Assembly: GCA_903895005.1 (NCBI GenBank)
Contig: CAITSH010000298.1
Coordinates: forward strand, 1 to 31,545
DNA: 31,545 nucleotides
Reading direction: 5' to 3'
DNA from: an uncultured Pseudomonadota bacterium
GTDB lineage: Bacteria; Pseudomonadota; Gammaproteobacteria; Burkholderiales; SG8-39
The first letter of the stretch is position 1. Each line of letters starts with the position of its first letter. The notes below the pieces were generated by a model. The model was given only the letters and a program-made list of their open reading frames with translations. It was not told the origin of the DNA and did no database searches. Position numbers and translations under genes: made by a program. Positions 8,674-16,274 of this stretch are shown here, piece after piece.

Positions 8674-8756
8674 CCGATTGGCCTGCCCCAGCGGTGGGCA
8701 GATGTCTGGAAAACCACGCCAGTCGGGCGTTTGCGGGGGATGCCTTCGCGACGGTT

Positions 8757-8832
8757 TGGCGCCCCCGACACGAATCGAACGTGTGACCCCCTTCTTAGGA
8801 GGAAGGTGCTCTATCCACTGAGCTACGGGGGC
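8757..8832 (-). tRNA. tRNA-Arg (anticodon CCT)
   Basis: Read on the - strand, the 76-base gene starts GCCCCCGTAGCTC at 8832 and folds into a full cloverleaf. The acceptor pairs GCCCCCG with CGGGGGC, the D stem is GCTC/GAGC, the anticodon stem CCTTC/GAAGG holds the loop CTCCTAA, and the T stem is ACACG/CGTGT with loop TTCGATT. The anticodon CCT reads AGG (arginine). The discriminator is G and the CCA end is encoded (8757-8759). Confidence 0.96.
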
Positions 8833-8872
8833 ATGGCCGGTGAAACGTCTTCCGGACGCAGCTGCGCGCCGG

Positions 8873-8901
8873 ATTATACGCCCGCGGGTGCCGGCTGCAT
8901 T
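8873..8901 (-). promoter_or_regulatory. Promoter of the tRNA-Arg gene
   Basis: A perfect -10 box TATAAT lies on the - strand at 8878-8873, about 40 bases before the tRNA 5' end, and is followed by a GC-rich discriminator (CCGGCGCGC). Such discriminators are typical of stable-RNA promoters under stringent control. The -35 region is weak (AATGCA at 17-base spacing), so the upper limit of the promoter is uncertain. Confidence 0.6.
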
Positions 8902-8995
8902 CTGCAGGTGATCATTTCGTAGTCCATGCCGGATTCCAAGATGACGTCCGGACGCGCATGCAGGGCGGTTTAGTGAGTTGGAGTAAACTGCCGCG

Positions 8996-9169
8996 ATGGA
9001 ACCAGTTTTGACCGATCCAGTCGATACCAATACCCGCTCGAGTCCCGGTGAGCGCCTTCTTTGGGGATGCGGTGTGATGGTACTCGTTCTGGTTCTGGTG
9101 GTCGGATACTTCGCCTACCTCAGCCCGGCCATGTTGATCGAGTTTGCCAGCCTGCGCCTTTGTAATTGA
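8996..9169 (+). CDS. 57-residue single-helix membrane protein
   Basis: A short open frame starts at ATG 8996 and ends with TGA at 9167-9169. It gives a 57-residue protein: a polar N-terminus (residues 1-20), one strong transmembrane helix rich in Val and Leu (about 23-43), and a short tail with the pattern YLSPAMLIEFASLRLCN. The tail with its S-P start and terminal RLC looks like a conserved motif, and I believe similar small proteins occur in related bacteria, but I cannot name the family. A GGAG lies 12 bases before the ATG, a rather wide spacing. Function unknown; the hydrophobic pattern and codon use favour a real gene. Confidence 0.6.
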   Translation: MEPVLTDPVDTNTRSSPGERLLWGCGVMVLVLVLVVGYFAYLSPAMLIEFASLRLCN

Positions 9170-9212
9170 GGTAACCGAGCCAATGGCGAACTTCACGTTT
9201 GCGGTGAGTTGA

Positions 9213-9755
9213 ATGCATCACGGTTCTCAGGTTCCGTCGGATTGGGTCGTACGTTGGTCCCATCTCGTGAAATCCGGGGCGAAGGTGCTTGATCTCGCCT
9301 GCGGTCATGGACGCCATTCACGCCTCCTTGCCGGGCAGGGCGCGACCGTTACGGCGCTCGATCGCGACGCGGCGGTACTCGCCGGTTTGACTGGGCTGCA
9401 GGGCATTGCGACCCTGAACGCCGACGTCGAAGATGGTCCTTGGCCTTTTGACCAGGCCGTGTTTGACGCGATCGTGGTGACCAACTACCTGCACCGGCCC
9501 TTGTTCCCTCATTTGCTCGCGGCGCTGTCCGACGGGGGCGTTCTGATTTACGAAACCTTCATGGCGGGGAACGAACGCTTCGGAAAACCGTCCAACCCGG
9601 AGTTCCTGCTTCGTTCAGGCGAATTGCTGGAAACATTCGGCCAGGCTTGCCAGGTGATTGCGTTTGAGCAAGGCTCGGTTGTGCTGCCCAAACCGGCGGT
9701 GGTGCAGCGTATTTGCCTGAAAAATCAGCAAAATCCTGCGGCGTTGGCGCGGTAA
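9213..9755 (+). CDS. Class I SAM-dependent methyltransferase
   Basis: This 180-residue protein has a Rossmann methyltransferase fold close to the TehB-like group. Motif I, VLDLACGHGRHS, is at about residues 25-36, with an acidic residue at the end of strand 2 (Asp50, TALDRD) that should hold the SAM ribose. The DAIVVTNYLHRPLF block near 90-103 corresponds to motif IV, and a strand-5 region VLIYETFMAGNERFG follows. It is short but complete. The substrate cannot be told from sequence. It lies 44 bases after the small membrane protein and could be co-transcribed with it. TehB-like proteins were named for tellurite resistance, but most of the family is uncharacterised, so I use only the general name. 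Confidence 0.85.
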   Translation: MHHGSQVPSDWVVRWSHLVKSGAKVLDLACGHGRHSRLLAGQGATVTALDRDAAVLAGLTGLQGIATLNADVEDGPWPFDQAVFDAIVVTNYLHRPLFPHLLAALSDGGVLIYETFMAGNERFGKPSNPEFLLRSGELLETFGQACQVIAFEQGSVVLPKPAVVQRICLKNQQNPAALAR

Positions 9756-9772
9756 CAGGGTGTAAGCGCTAT

Positions 9773-9788
9773 TCCGGCATTGGCCGGA
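9773..9788 (+). terminator. Short hairpin between the methyltransferase and dapA
   Basis: TCCGGC and GCCGGA form a perfect six-pair stem around the loop ATTG. No T run follows; instead a TAAAAT at 9795-9800 could be the -10 box for dapA. The hairpin may end the methyltransferase transcript weakly or act as a regulatory element. Confidence 0.3.
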
Positions 9789-9837
9789 TTCGGCTAAAAT
9801 GGGACGTCAAAATCAATAAACTGCGACACGAAAAACT

Positions 9838-10752
9838 ATGTTGACCGGCAGCCTTGTTGCAATCGTCACCCCCATGCACGCTGATGGGCGCCTTGATATC
9901 GATCGATTCAAGTCGCTTATCGATTTTCATGTCACTGAAGGAACCGACGGCATCGTCGTCGTTGGAACCTCGGGTGAATCACCCACGGTCAATTTTGATG
10001 AGCACAAGGAACTGATACGCCTGGCCGTGCAGCACGCGGCGGGGCGAATCCCGGTGATCGCCGGAACGGGGGCCAATTCGACGGCCGAAGCGATTGAATT
10101 GTCCCATTCGGCCAAGGCGGCCGGCGCGGCGCTCAGCCTCTCGGTCGTGCCTTATTACAACAAACCGACGCAAGAGGGCTTGTATCGGCACTTTCGCGCC
10201 ATTGCCGAGGCGGTCGACCTTCCTCAGATCGTCTACAACGTGCCCGGGCGCACAGTGGCCGACATCAGCAATGAAACCTTGCTGCGACTGGCGCAAATCC
10301 CGAACATCGTGGGCGTAAAGGATGCCACCGCCAACATTGAGCGCGGAAGCGACCTGCTGCGGCTGCGTCCGAAGAATTTTGCGGTGTATTCGGGTGACGA
10401 CGCGACCTGCCTTGCACTTACCTTGCTGGGCGGTCAGGGGGTTATTTCGGTCACGGCCAACGTTGCGCCGCGTCTCATGCACGAGATGATCAAAGCCGGA
10501 CTTGCAGGCGACCTTGAGAAGGCGCGCGAGTACAACAACCTGCTGCTTCCTCTCCATCAGAAGCTTTTCGTTGAAGCCAACCCGATTCCCGTCAAATGGG
10601 CGGTCGCTCAAATGGGGCTTATCGAGGAGGGCATCCGTCTGCCTCTGACCGAACTGTCGCCGCAGTTTCACGACATCGTGCGTGAGGCCATGCGCGCGGC
10701 CCAGATTCGCCCCGCCGGAAACCTGCGACTTGTCGAGGGCAAAAGCGCATGA
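9838..10752 (+). CDS. dapA: 4-hydroxy-tetrahydrodipicolinate synthase
   Basis: This 304-residue TIM-barrel enzyme condenses pyruvate with aspartate semialdehyde in the first committed step toward diaminopimelate and lysine. The catalytic residues fall at the same numbers as in E. coli: Tyr133 in IVYNVPGRT and the Schiff-base Lys161 in GVKDA. The substrate-binding GTSGESPT is at residues 43-50, with Ser in place of the first Thr of the usual GTTGES. The length is slightly above E. coli's. The stop overlaps the bamC start by ATGA, as in the conserved dapA-nlpB pairing known from enterobacteria. A possible -10 box lies 38 bases upstream. Identity is very secure. Confidence 0.97.
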   Translation: MLTGSLVAIVTPMHADGRLDIDRFKSLIDFHVTEGTDGIVVVGTSGESPTVNFDEHKELIRLAVQHAAGRIPVIAGTGANSTAEAIELSHSAKAAGAALSLSVVPYYNKPTQEGLYRHFRAIAEAVDLPQIVYNVPGRTVADISNETLLRLAQIPNIVGVKDATANIERGSDLLRLRPKNFAVYSGDDATCLALTLLGGQGVISVTANVAPRLMHEMIKAGLAGDLEKAREYNNLLLPLHQKLFVEANPIPVKWAVAQMGLIEEGIRLPLTELSPQFHDIVREAMRAAQIRPAGNLRLVEGKSA

Positions 10753-11894
10753 AGCTTGCCGCTGCACTTTCAATCTTGTTGCTGGGCGCCTGCAGCATGA
10801 GCAGTATCCTGCCCGAGAGCAAGAAGATCGATTACAAATCGGCCAGCAAGCAGACGCTGCCGACGCTGCAGATACCCCCGGACCTGACCTCGCCGGGGCG
10901 CGACAACCGTTACAGCGTGCCCGATGTTTCCGTATCTCCCGGACAGGCGACTTTCTCCAGTTATCAGGCCGAGCGTGTGGGCGCGCCCAAGGGGAGCACG
11001 GGAGGCGACGTTCTGCCTTCGGTGGAAAAAATCCGTCTCGAGCGCAATGGTGACCAAAGATGGCTGGTCCTGCCCGATGCACCGGATAAGATCTGGCCAT
11101 TGGTAAAGGAGTTCTGGCAGGAGAACGGCTTTCTAGTCAACGTTGAGCAACCCGCCGTGGGCGTGATGGAAACCGATTGGGCGGAGGACCGCGCCAAGAT
11201 ACCGCTCGATGGTTTGCGCAACATTCTCGGCAAGGTGATCGACTCCGTGTACGACTCCGGCCTTCGCGACAAATTCCGCACGCGGCTGGAACGCTCGTCG
11301 ACTGGCGGGACCGAGATCTATATCAGTCATCGGGGGATGGAAGAGAAGTACGTGTCGTCCGACCGCTCGCAGACTGTCTGGCAGTCGCGCCCGCCTGATC
11401 CGAATCTTGAGGCCGAATTCCTGCGCCGCATGATGTTGCGCTTCGGGGTTGATGAGGGTGCGGCCAAATCACAGGTCGCCACTGTCGGCGCGCGTCCCGC
11501 CGAGCGCGCCAAACTCACCCGCACGGCCGACGGCAACGGTGCGCTTGAACTGGACGAACCATTCGACAGGGCATGGCGAAGGGTTGGTCTTGCGCTGGAT
11601 CGCGTCGGTTTCACCGTTGAAGACCGCGACCGTTCCAAAGGGTATTACTTTGTGCGCTACGTTGATCCGGAATCGGATGTGAAAACCAAAAAAGACGACA
11701 GCGGTTTCCTCTCCAAGCTGGCGTTCTGGCGCTCAAGCGATCCGAAGAAAAACAGCAACGAGCAGTTTCGCGTTGTGGTCAAGGATGCCGCCACGGACAC
11801 GAGCGAGGTCCAGGTGCTCAACAAGGACGGTGTGAAGGACGCCTCGGATACCTCGCGCAAGATTCTTACCCTGCTCCAGGCGCAGCTAAAGTAA
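10749..11894 (+). CDS. bamC: Outer-membrane assembly lipoprotein BamC
   Basis: This 381-residue lipoprotein has a signal ending at Cys15 (lipobox LLGAC). It is followed by the unstructured, conserved segment of BamC that contains SKKIDYKSA and [10 protein letters not shown] and wraps around BamD in known structures. Two helix-grip domains follow at about residues 95-215 (with [18 protein letters not shown] strands) and 255-380. BamC belongs to the BAM complex that inserts beta-barrel proteins into the outer membrane. The start is fixed by the ATGA overlap with dapA. The family and location are well supported by the lipobox, the conserved linker and the gene order. Confidence 0.93.
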   Translation: MKLAAALSILLLGACSMSSILPESKKIDYKSASKQTLPTLQIPPDLTSPGRDNRYSVPDVSVSPGQATFSSYQAERVGAPKGSTGGDVLPSVEKIRLERNGDQRWLVLPDAPDKIWPLVKEFWQENGFLVNVEQPAVGVMETDWAEDRAKIPLDGLRNILGKVIDSVYDSGLRDKFRTRLERSSTGGTEIYISHRGMEEKYVSSDRSQTVWQSRPPDPNLEAEFLRRMMLRFGVDEGAAKSQVATVGARPAERAKLTRTADGNGALELDEPFDRAWRRVGLALDRVGFTVEDRDRSKGYYFVRYVDPESDVKTKKDDSGFLSKLAFWRSSDPKKNSNEQFRVVVKDAATDTSEVQVLNKDGVKDASDTSRKILTLLQAQLK

Positions 11895-11986
11895 TTGCCA
11901 CCGGCGGTTCGCGGAAATCGGACTTGGGACAAGTGCGTGTCCTTCCTTAGCGGGTTCCGCATGCGGGGTTTTCTACCCCAGATCCG

Positions 11987-12748
11987 ATGATGCGCTTCGC
12001 TTCCCTCGGTAGCGGTAGCGCCGGAAATGCGCTGGTGGTCGAGTCGGGCGAAACCCGCTTGATGCTCGATTGCGGATTTCCCGTGCGCGAGACCATTCGC
12101 CGTCTTGAGCGCGCCGGACTGACGCCCGAAATGCTCGATGGCATACTGGTGACCCACGAGCATGGCGACCACGTTGGTGGTGTATTCAGTCTGGCCGCGC
12201 GCTTCGGTGTGCCGGTTTGGCTCACCCACGGTACCTGGCGCTCGGCCGGGAAGGCGTTCCAGGGAGAGGTGCGCTTTCTCGACAGCCATACGGCGTTTTC
12301 GATTGGCGACATTGAAGTGCAACCCTATCCGGTACCCCACGATGCTCGTGATCCTGCACAGTTCGTTTTTTCCGATGGGGCGGCGCGCCTGGGGGTTTTG
12401 ACGGATACCGGATCTTCGACGCCGCATATCGAGTCGATGCTTTCGCGATGCGACGCGCTCGTCCTCGAATGTAACCATGACGCCGACATGCTGGCACGGG
12501 GCAGCTATCCGGCTTCGCTGAAGTCGCGTGTTTCGGGGCCGTTCGGTCACCTCGACAATACCGCGTCGGCGGCGCTGCTCGCGGCCCTCGATAATTCACG
12601 CCTCAAGCACATCGTTGCAGCCCACCTCTCGCTAAAAAACAATACGCCGGCGCTCGCCGGTGCCGCGTTGGCACAGGCACTCGGATGTGAGTTCGATTGG
12701 GTGGGTATTGCCAGTCAGGAGGAGGGCTTCGGCTGGCGCGTGATCTAG
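11987..12748 (+). CDS. MBL-fold metallo-hydrolase (YycJ/WalJ-like)
   Basis: This 253-residue metallo-beta-lactamase-fold protein carries the metal-binding signature THEHGDH at residues 56-62 (His57, His59, Asp61, His62) and further metal ligands later, including LTDTG near 137-141 and an HLDN/HIVAAHLS region toward the C-terminus. The opening RFASLGSGSAGNALVVES matches the YycJ/WalJ-like group, whose members are thought to act on nucleic acids. Two ATG codons are adjacent at 11987 and 11990; either could be the start. It follows bamC by 92 bases and probably shares its transcript in part. The fold is certain; the substrate is not. Confidence 0.88.
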   Translation: MMRFASLGSGSAGNALVVESGETRLMLDCGFPVRETIRRLERAGLTPEMLDGILVTHEHGDHVGGVFSLAARFGVPVWLTHGTWRSAGKAFQGEVRFLDSHTAFSIGDIEVQPYPVPHDARDPAQFVFSDGAARLGVLTDTGSSTPHIESMLSRCDALVLECNHDADMLARGSYPASLKSRVSGPFGHLDNTASAALLAALDNSRLKHIVAAHLSLKNNTPALAGAALAQALGCEFDWVGIASQEEGFGWRVI

Positions 12749-12828
12749 GGCGTCGGACGCGGTTTCACGCCCGTTCTGGCTTGCTGCGTGTGCCTGTAAC
12801 CGGGTAAGTCTGCGCATCCGCACCAGGC

Positions 12829-12857
12829 AAAAAAAAGCCGGCCACCAGGGCCGCCTT
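12829..12857 (-). terminator. Intrinsic terminator of the Ala/Pro-rich lipoprotein gene
   Basis: On the - strand AAGGCGGCC and GGCCGGCTT pair around a five-base loop with one mismatch, followed by a run of eight T. It begins 16 bases past the stop codon of the lipoprotein gene, a textbook rho-independent terminator. Confidence 0.85.
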
Positions 12858-12873
12858 ATATACTGTGACAGCC

Positions 12874-13137
12874 TTACTTCTTCGCGGCGTCTTTTGCAGC
12901 GTCAGCAGCAGGAGCGGCCGGAGCCGGGGCAGCAGCGGGAGCGGCGGCGGGTGCAGCTGCGTCAGCCTTCGGCGCGTCCTTGGCTGCGTCAGCGGCCGGG
13001 GCCGGGGCCGGAGCAGGTGCCGGGGCGGGAGCGGCGGCAGGAGCGGGCGCCGGAGCCGGGGCAGGTTTCGGTTCTTCTTTGCTGCAAGCGACCAGAGCGA
13101 GTGCTGCGAGTGCAGCCATGAGTACTTTGCGGTTCAT
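12874..13137 (-). CDS. Small Ala/Pro-rich lipoprotein
   Basis: This 87-residue protein has a lipoprotein signal with Cys18 in LVAC. The mature part is nearly all Ala, Pro, Lys and Asp: first an (AP)n region, then repeated AADAAKDA units, ending AAKDAAKK. No folded domain is visible. It probably sits on the outer or inner membrane as an extended, wall-spanning or spacer peptide; Ser19 after the Cys favours outer-membrane sorting by the usual +2 rule. It has its own candidate promoter and a clear terminator, so it is likely a single-gene, well-expressed unit. The opposite strand shows long Gly/Ser/Arg-rich open frames, which are side effects of the repeats. Function unknown. Confidence 0.8.
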   Translation of the reverse strand: MNRKVLMAALAALALVACSKEEPKPAPAPAPAPAAAPAPAPAPAPAPAADAAKDAPKADAAAPAAAPAAAPAPAAPAADAAKDAAKK

Positions 13138-13204
13138 CGTCGTATATCCTTACGTTGATTGGAGGAAAGCGTATTCGTCGCGAGCACGTCGAACGAATCG
13201 CAAG

Positions 13205-13213
13205 ATTTTAGCA
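13205..13213 (-). promoter_or_regulatory. Extended -10 promoter of the lipoprotein gene
   Basis: The - strand reads TGCTAAAAT, an extended -10 element (TGn plus TAAAAT), 68 bases before the lipoprotein start. No good -35 is seen, which is common for extended -10 promoters. The site falls in a local AT-rich patch. Confidence 0.4.
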
Positions 13214-13303
13214 TATTTCTGCAATGCACAATGCTCTTTGCCTAGAATGGGCACCAAAGCGGGGCGCATTAGCGCTGGGACGCCCAATTTAAAGGCCTGC
13301 GAT

Positions 13304-13810
13304 TCAAAGTCCAGATGTGGAGGCCGAGACCGAAGGGATTGAGCTTTGCCAAATCTCGTCAAAGCGTTCCAGCATTTTGTGCGCGTCTTTTTCATCATTC
13401 AGGACCAGCACGCCGCGGGATTGCGCCCAGACCGGACGACGAACGAAATGATGACTGTCTGCGAGTACGAAACAGTCCTGCACGCGTGCGGCGTCGCCTT
13501 CCGTTTGATGGATGACGATGCTGCCGCCAAAGAGACCAAGCAGACTCATCAGCCGCGGCATCCGGCGGACGACAAGATCCGGGTTATGAAGGGCGATAAA
13601 CAGCCGGTTGTCGCGGCGTCGGGTAAGAAATTCGCGCATCACGTCAAGGGTCGTCGTAGCGCCCAGTGGAAGTTGCGCGAGGTCGGGATCAAAAATTCTG
13701 ATCTCGTTGCGGGCCAGGCGCAGCACCTGCTCGAAGCCCGCAACGTACTCGGTCCGGCTGGTAAGCAAATGACGCTCCGGTTGAAACTCCGGTGAAGTGA
13801 GGTCGCTCAT
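13304..13810 (-). CDS. Degenerate phospholipase D-like protein, hypothetical
   Basis: This 168-residue soluble protein opens with a segment (RTEYVAGFEQVLRLARNEIRIFDPDL) that resembles the start of PLD-like domains. Later it has an ADSHHFVRRP block where PLD enzymes would carry the HxK catalytic motif; here no HxKxxxxD is present, so catalysis is doubtful. It ends with RFDEIWQSSIP. I believe related conserved hypothetical proteins exist, but none with a clear function known to me. It lies 21 bases after the ribosomal oxygenase gene on the same strand and is probably co-transcribed with it. The PLD relation is a fold-level impression only. Confidence 0.7.
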   Translation of the reverse strand: MSDLTSPEFQPERHLLTSRTEYVAGFEQVLRLARNEIRIFDPDLAQLPLGATTTLDVMREFLTRRRDNRLFIALHNPDLVVRRMPRLMSLLGLFGGSIVIHQTEGDAARVQDCFVLADSHHFVRRPVWAQSRGVLVLNDEKDAHKMLERFDEIWQSSIPSVSASTSGL

Positions 13811-13831
13811 AATACGTAGAAGTCGGGCGGC

Positions 13832-14959
13832 TCAGGCCTTGTTGGATGCGTGCAGGTAACCCTGAATGTACCAATTGTAAAACAGCGTGGCCAGTTCCCC
13901 GCTGGGGATGATTCTCGCAGGCAGGGCGCGGGTATCTGCCAGCCGTGCCAGGTGCATCCGTGCCGGCCCCGAAACTGCCACTGCCTCGCCGTTAATATAA
14001 AAAGTCCCGTCGCGATAGAGAAGAAGCGTACGGATGTTCAGCCCGAGTCCATGTCGCGAAATGAGCGCGGCAAAGCGTGTTCTCGTAAGGGCCGGTTCGG
14101 GGCGCTCAAAGTGCACCACCGGTTTGGGGCTGGACAGGTATTCCCCAAGAAAGCGTTGAACGTCGCGTCTGCCCCAACGAATAGCGGCGAGGCGGCGCAG
14201 TGCATCATCGACCATCGCTGCCGGCAATTGTGCCGGGCGATTGGTGGGGAGCAGTCCCGGGTCGGTATATCGACCGGGGATGGCGACGCCGTCTTGGAGA
14301 AATTCCAGGAATCCCTGGCTCAGCTCTTGTGCCGATGGCGCGCGAAAGCCTATTGAATAGGTCGTGCAGGTGTCGACGGCGACCCCCTCGTGCGCAACGC
14401 CCGGCGGTAGATAGAGCATGTCGCCGGGATTGAGTTCCCATTGCGCTTCGTGGCGAAACGCCTTCAGCACCTTGATCGGCGCACGCGCATCGAGACTGAG
14501 ATCACGTTGACGGCTGATACGCCAGCGACGCCGTCCATGGCCCTGGATCAGGAACACGTCATACGAGTCGACATGGGGGCCGACACCGCCACCCGGGGCG
14601 GCGTAGCTGAGCATGACGTCGTCGAGGCGTGCATACGGAATGAATGCAAACCGGCGCAGCAAATCGTCCGCCCCGGGCAGCAACAGGTTCAGGCCTTGCA
14701 GCAGCAGTGTCCAGTTCCGTTCGGGTAGACCGGAAAAGTCGGCGCGCGAGAACGGACCGTGGTCCAGCAACCACGTACTGCCTTGCCGCCTTACAAGCCG
14801 GGACTCCGCATCTTCGCGTCCTGCGAGCCTGAACAGTTCCGCTTTTTTTATTAGCCCCTGAAAGCCAGGTATCGCCGAGCGGACAAGCAGGGGCTTTTTC
14901 TGCCAGTAATCGCGCAGGAATTGCCGCGCAGTCAGTCCGCCGAGAAGTTGGGTATGCAT
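13832..14959 (-). CDS. roxA: Cupin ribosomal oxygenase RoxA/YcfD type (uL16 arginine hydroxylase)
   Basis: This 375-residue JmjC-cupin oxygenase uses iron and 2-oxoglutarate to hydroxylate an arginine of ribosomal protein L16 in E. coli. The iron ligands are visible as His129-x-Asp131 (GPHVDSYDVFLIQGHG) and His190 (LPPGVAHEG), close to YcfD numbering. YWQKKPLLVRSAIPGF at about residues 18-33 is the typical start of the family. The C-terminal winged-helix region (about 255-375) fits too. I place the start at ATG 14959 because the 18 residues upstream do not look like family sequence. It faces away from the peroxiredoxin gene, with 127 bases between the two starts. Function is by family; the target in this species is inferred. 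Confidence 0.87.
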   Translation of the reverse strand: MHTQLLGGLTARQFLRDYWQKKPLLVRSAIPGFQGLIKKAELFRLAGREDAESRLVRRQGSTWLLDHGPFSRADFSGLPERNWTLLLQGLNLLLPGADDLLRRFAFIPYARLDDVMLSYAAPGGGVGPHVDSYDVFLIQGHGRRRWRISRQRDLSLDARAPIKVLKAFRHEAQWELNPGDMLYLPPGVAHEGVAVDTCTTYSIGFRAPSAQELSQGFLEFLQDGVAIPGRYTDPGLLPTNRPAQLPAAMVDDALRRLAAIRWGRRDVQRFLGEYLSSPKPVVHFERPEPALTRTRFAALISRHGLGLNIRTLLLYRDGTFYINGEAVAVSGPARMHLARLADTRALPARIIPSGELATLFYNWYIQGYLHASNKA

Positions 14960-15086
14960 CGACCCGATTATACTGACCGCTTCGACGGGCGGACACTGTC
15001 GGCCGCAGCGCAAGCTTGTGTCACGTCACGACGACGGGGAATCGTTTAGAATCGATACGCCTAGTACAGGAGCGCATCGCACGTAT

Positions 15087-15569
15087 ATGCTGCAAGCAGG
15101 CCAGCTCGCGCCACGATTCATCTTGCCGGACGCCGACATGGAGCCGGTGGATCTGGCGCGTTTTCGCGGGAAAATGCATGTCGTGCTGTATTTTTATCCG
15201 CGCGATGGCGCGCCCGGCTGCACGCGCGAAGCTGCAGAATTCTCCGACCACGAAGAGGAATTTGCGCGCCACGATTGCGTTGTGCTCGGGGTTTCGGCGG
15301 ATGACTGCCTGCGTCATGCCGAGTTTCGCGATGAAAACGGACTGTCCGTGACGCTGTTGTCTGATCCTGAGGGGGAGACTTGCCGCAAATACGGGGTACT
15401 GGTCGAAAAACATGACAAGGGCTCAACTAGAACCTGCATACATCGTTCGACCTTTGTCATCGACAAGGCGGGCGTGCTGCGCCACGCCGTCTACGGCGTT
15501 GACCCCCGTGGACATTGCGCCGAAATGCTCGATCTTGTAAAAGAAATCTTCGGTGGCGGTTCCGCCTGA
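15087..15569 (+). CDS. Peroxiredoxin, Bcp/PrxQ-like
   Basis: This 160-residue thioredoxin-fold peroxidase reduces hydroperoxides. The start is placed at ATG 15087, giving MLQAGQLAPRFILPDADM, the usual PrxQ opening; the open frame extends 23 codons upstream without family sequence. The peroxidatic cysteine is Cys45 in PRDGAPGC. Two departures are visible: the Thr of the PxxxTxxC motif is Ala42, and the position of the E. coli resolving cysteine (residue 50) is Ala. Other cysteines at 64, 74, 99 and 117 could resolve, or it could work as a one-Cys enzyme. The catalytic Arg of the family is probably Arg120 (HRSTFVID). It is a monocistronic gene divergent from the ribosomal oxygenase. Confidence 0.86.
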   Translation: MLQAGQLAPRFILPDADMEPVDLARFRGKMHVVLYFYPRDGAPGCTREAAEFSDHEEEFARHDCVVLGVSADDCLRHAEFRDENGLSVTLLSDPEGETCRKYGVLVEKHDKGSTRTCIHRSTFVIDKAGVLRHAVYGVDPRGHCAEMLDLVKEIFGGGSA

Positions 15570-15622
15570 CCGGCAAACCATCATCAAACCCGCTCATCGG
15601 CCGTTTTTGGAGGTGTGCCGGT

Positions 15623-15650
15623 TTGCAGGCCGCTTCTCTTTCGTTATCTT
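15623..15650 (+). promoter_or_regulatory. Candidate promoter of slyD
   Basis: TTGCAG (15623-15628) and TATCTT (15645-15650) are separated by 16 bases and lie about 30 bases before the slyD start, which fits a sigma-70 promoter with a short leader. Match to consensus is moderate. Confidence 0.4.
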
Positions 15651-15681
15651 TAAAACCATCTGAAGTATTTAAACCCCGCAT

Positions 15682-16185
15682 ATGCTGATCGCCAAAGACA
15701 CTGTTGTATCCATGGACATTGAACTGTCTGACATTCACGGAAACCTTATAGAGCGTTCCGAAGAGCCCTTGGTTTACCTCCATGGAGGCTATGACAACAT
15801 CTTCCCGGTGGTTGAGGCGGCAATGGAGGGGCACGCGGTCGGCGACAAGCTGAAGGTCAGGCTTGAGCCCGAAGAGGCGTTCGGAGACTACGACGAGGAA
15901 CTGGTGCGGCTTGAGGCGCGCGACCGCTTCCCCGAGGTGCTGGAAGTCGGCATGCAGTTCGAGGGCATGCCCGGCGAGGACGCCGCGGATGATGAGGAGG
16001 TGATGATCTACACCGTCACCGACATCGCCGCAGGCAAGGTTGTTCTCGATGGGAACCATCCGCTGGCCGGAATGGCGCTGGATTTTTCGTGCACCGTCAT
16101 AGCGGTGCGCACGGCCAGTGAGGAGGAAATTGATCATGGGCACGTTCATGATCCCGACGGGGATGCCGTGCATATCGCGCACTGA
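15682..16185 (+). CDS. slyD: FKBP-type peptidyl-prolyl isomerase SlyD
   Basis: This 167-residue cytoplasmic prolyl isomerase and chaperone has the SlyD layout: FKBP strands at both ends, an inserted flap (IF) domain at about residues 75-125, and the signature GNHPLAGMALDF at 124-135. A short metal-binding tail follows (HGHVHDPDGDAVHIAH), with five histidines, much shorter than the long His/Cys tail of E. coli SlyD. SlyD binds nickel and helps hydrogenase maturation and protein folding in E. coli; no nickel enzyme gene is nearby. A promoter candidate lies just upstream. The family call is firm. Confidence 0.92.
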   Translation: MLIAKDTVVSMDIELSDIHGNLIERSEEPLVYLHGGYDNIFPVVEAAMEGHAVGDKLKVRLEPEEAFGDYDEELVRLEARDRFPEVLEVGMQFEGMPGEDAADDEEVMIYTVTDIAAGKVVLDGNHPLAGMALDFSCTVIAVRTASEEEIDHGHVHDPDGDAVHIAH

Positions 16186-16274
16186 ATCAGATAGAGGTTC
16201 GGCATCGCAGGATTGCGTGGTGCTGCGCCGGCCGGGCTTTAGGGTGGATTGTCGGGTTTTAAAGGGGGGGGCGA

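Noticed and set aside
8059..9030. A 323-residue open frame on the - strand covering the GST gene and the tRNA
   Set aside because: It reads through the tRNA-Arg gene and is opposite a firm GST gene, so it is a shadow frame.
9979..11100. A 373-residue open frame on the - strand opposite dapA and bamC
   Set aside because: Both + strand genes are certain, and the - frame shows no domain or start signal.
12900..13080. Short tandem repeats that could suggest a CRISPR or satellite array
   Set aside because: The repeats are codon-level Ala-Pro and Ala-Asp-Lys units inside a coding frame with no spacers of regular length.
12865..13342. Several Gly/Ser/Arg- or Gly/Ala-rich open frames on the + strand
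   Set aside because: They are the complement of the Ala/Pro repeats of the lipoprotein gene and contain no independent signal.
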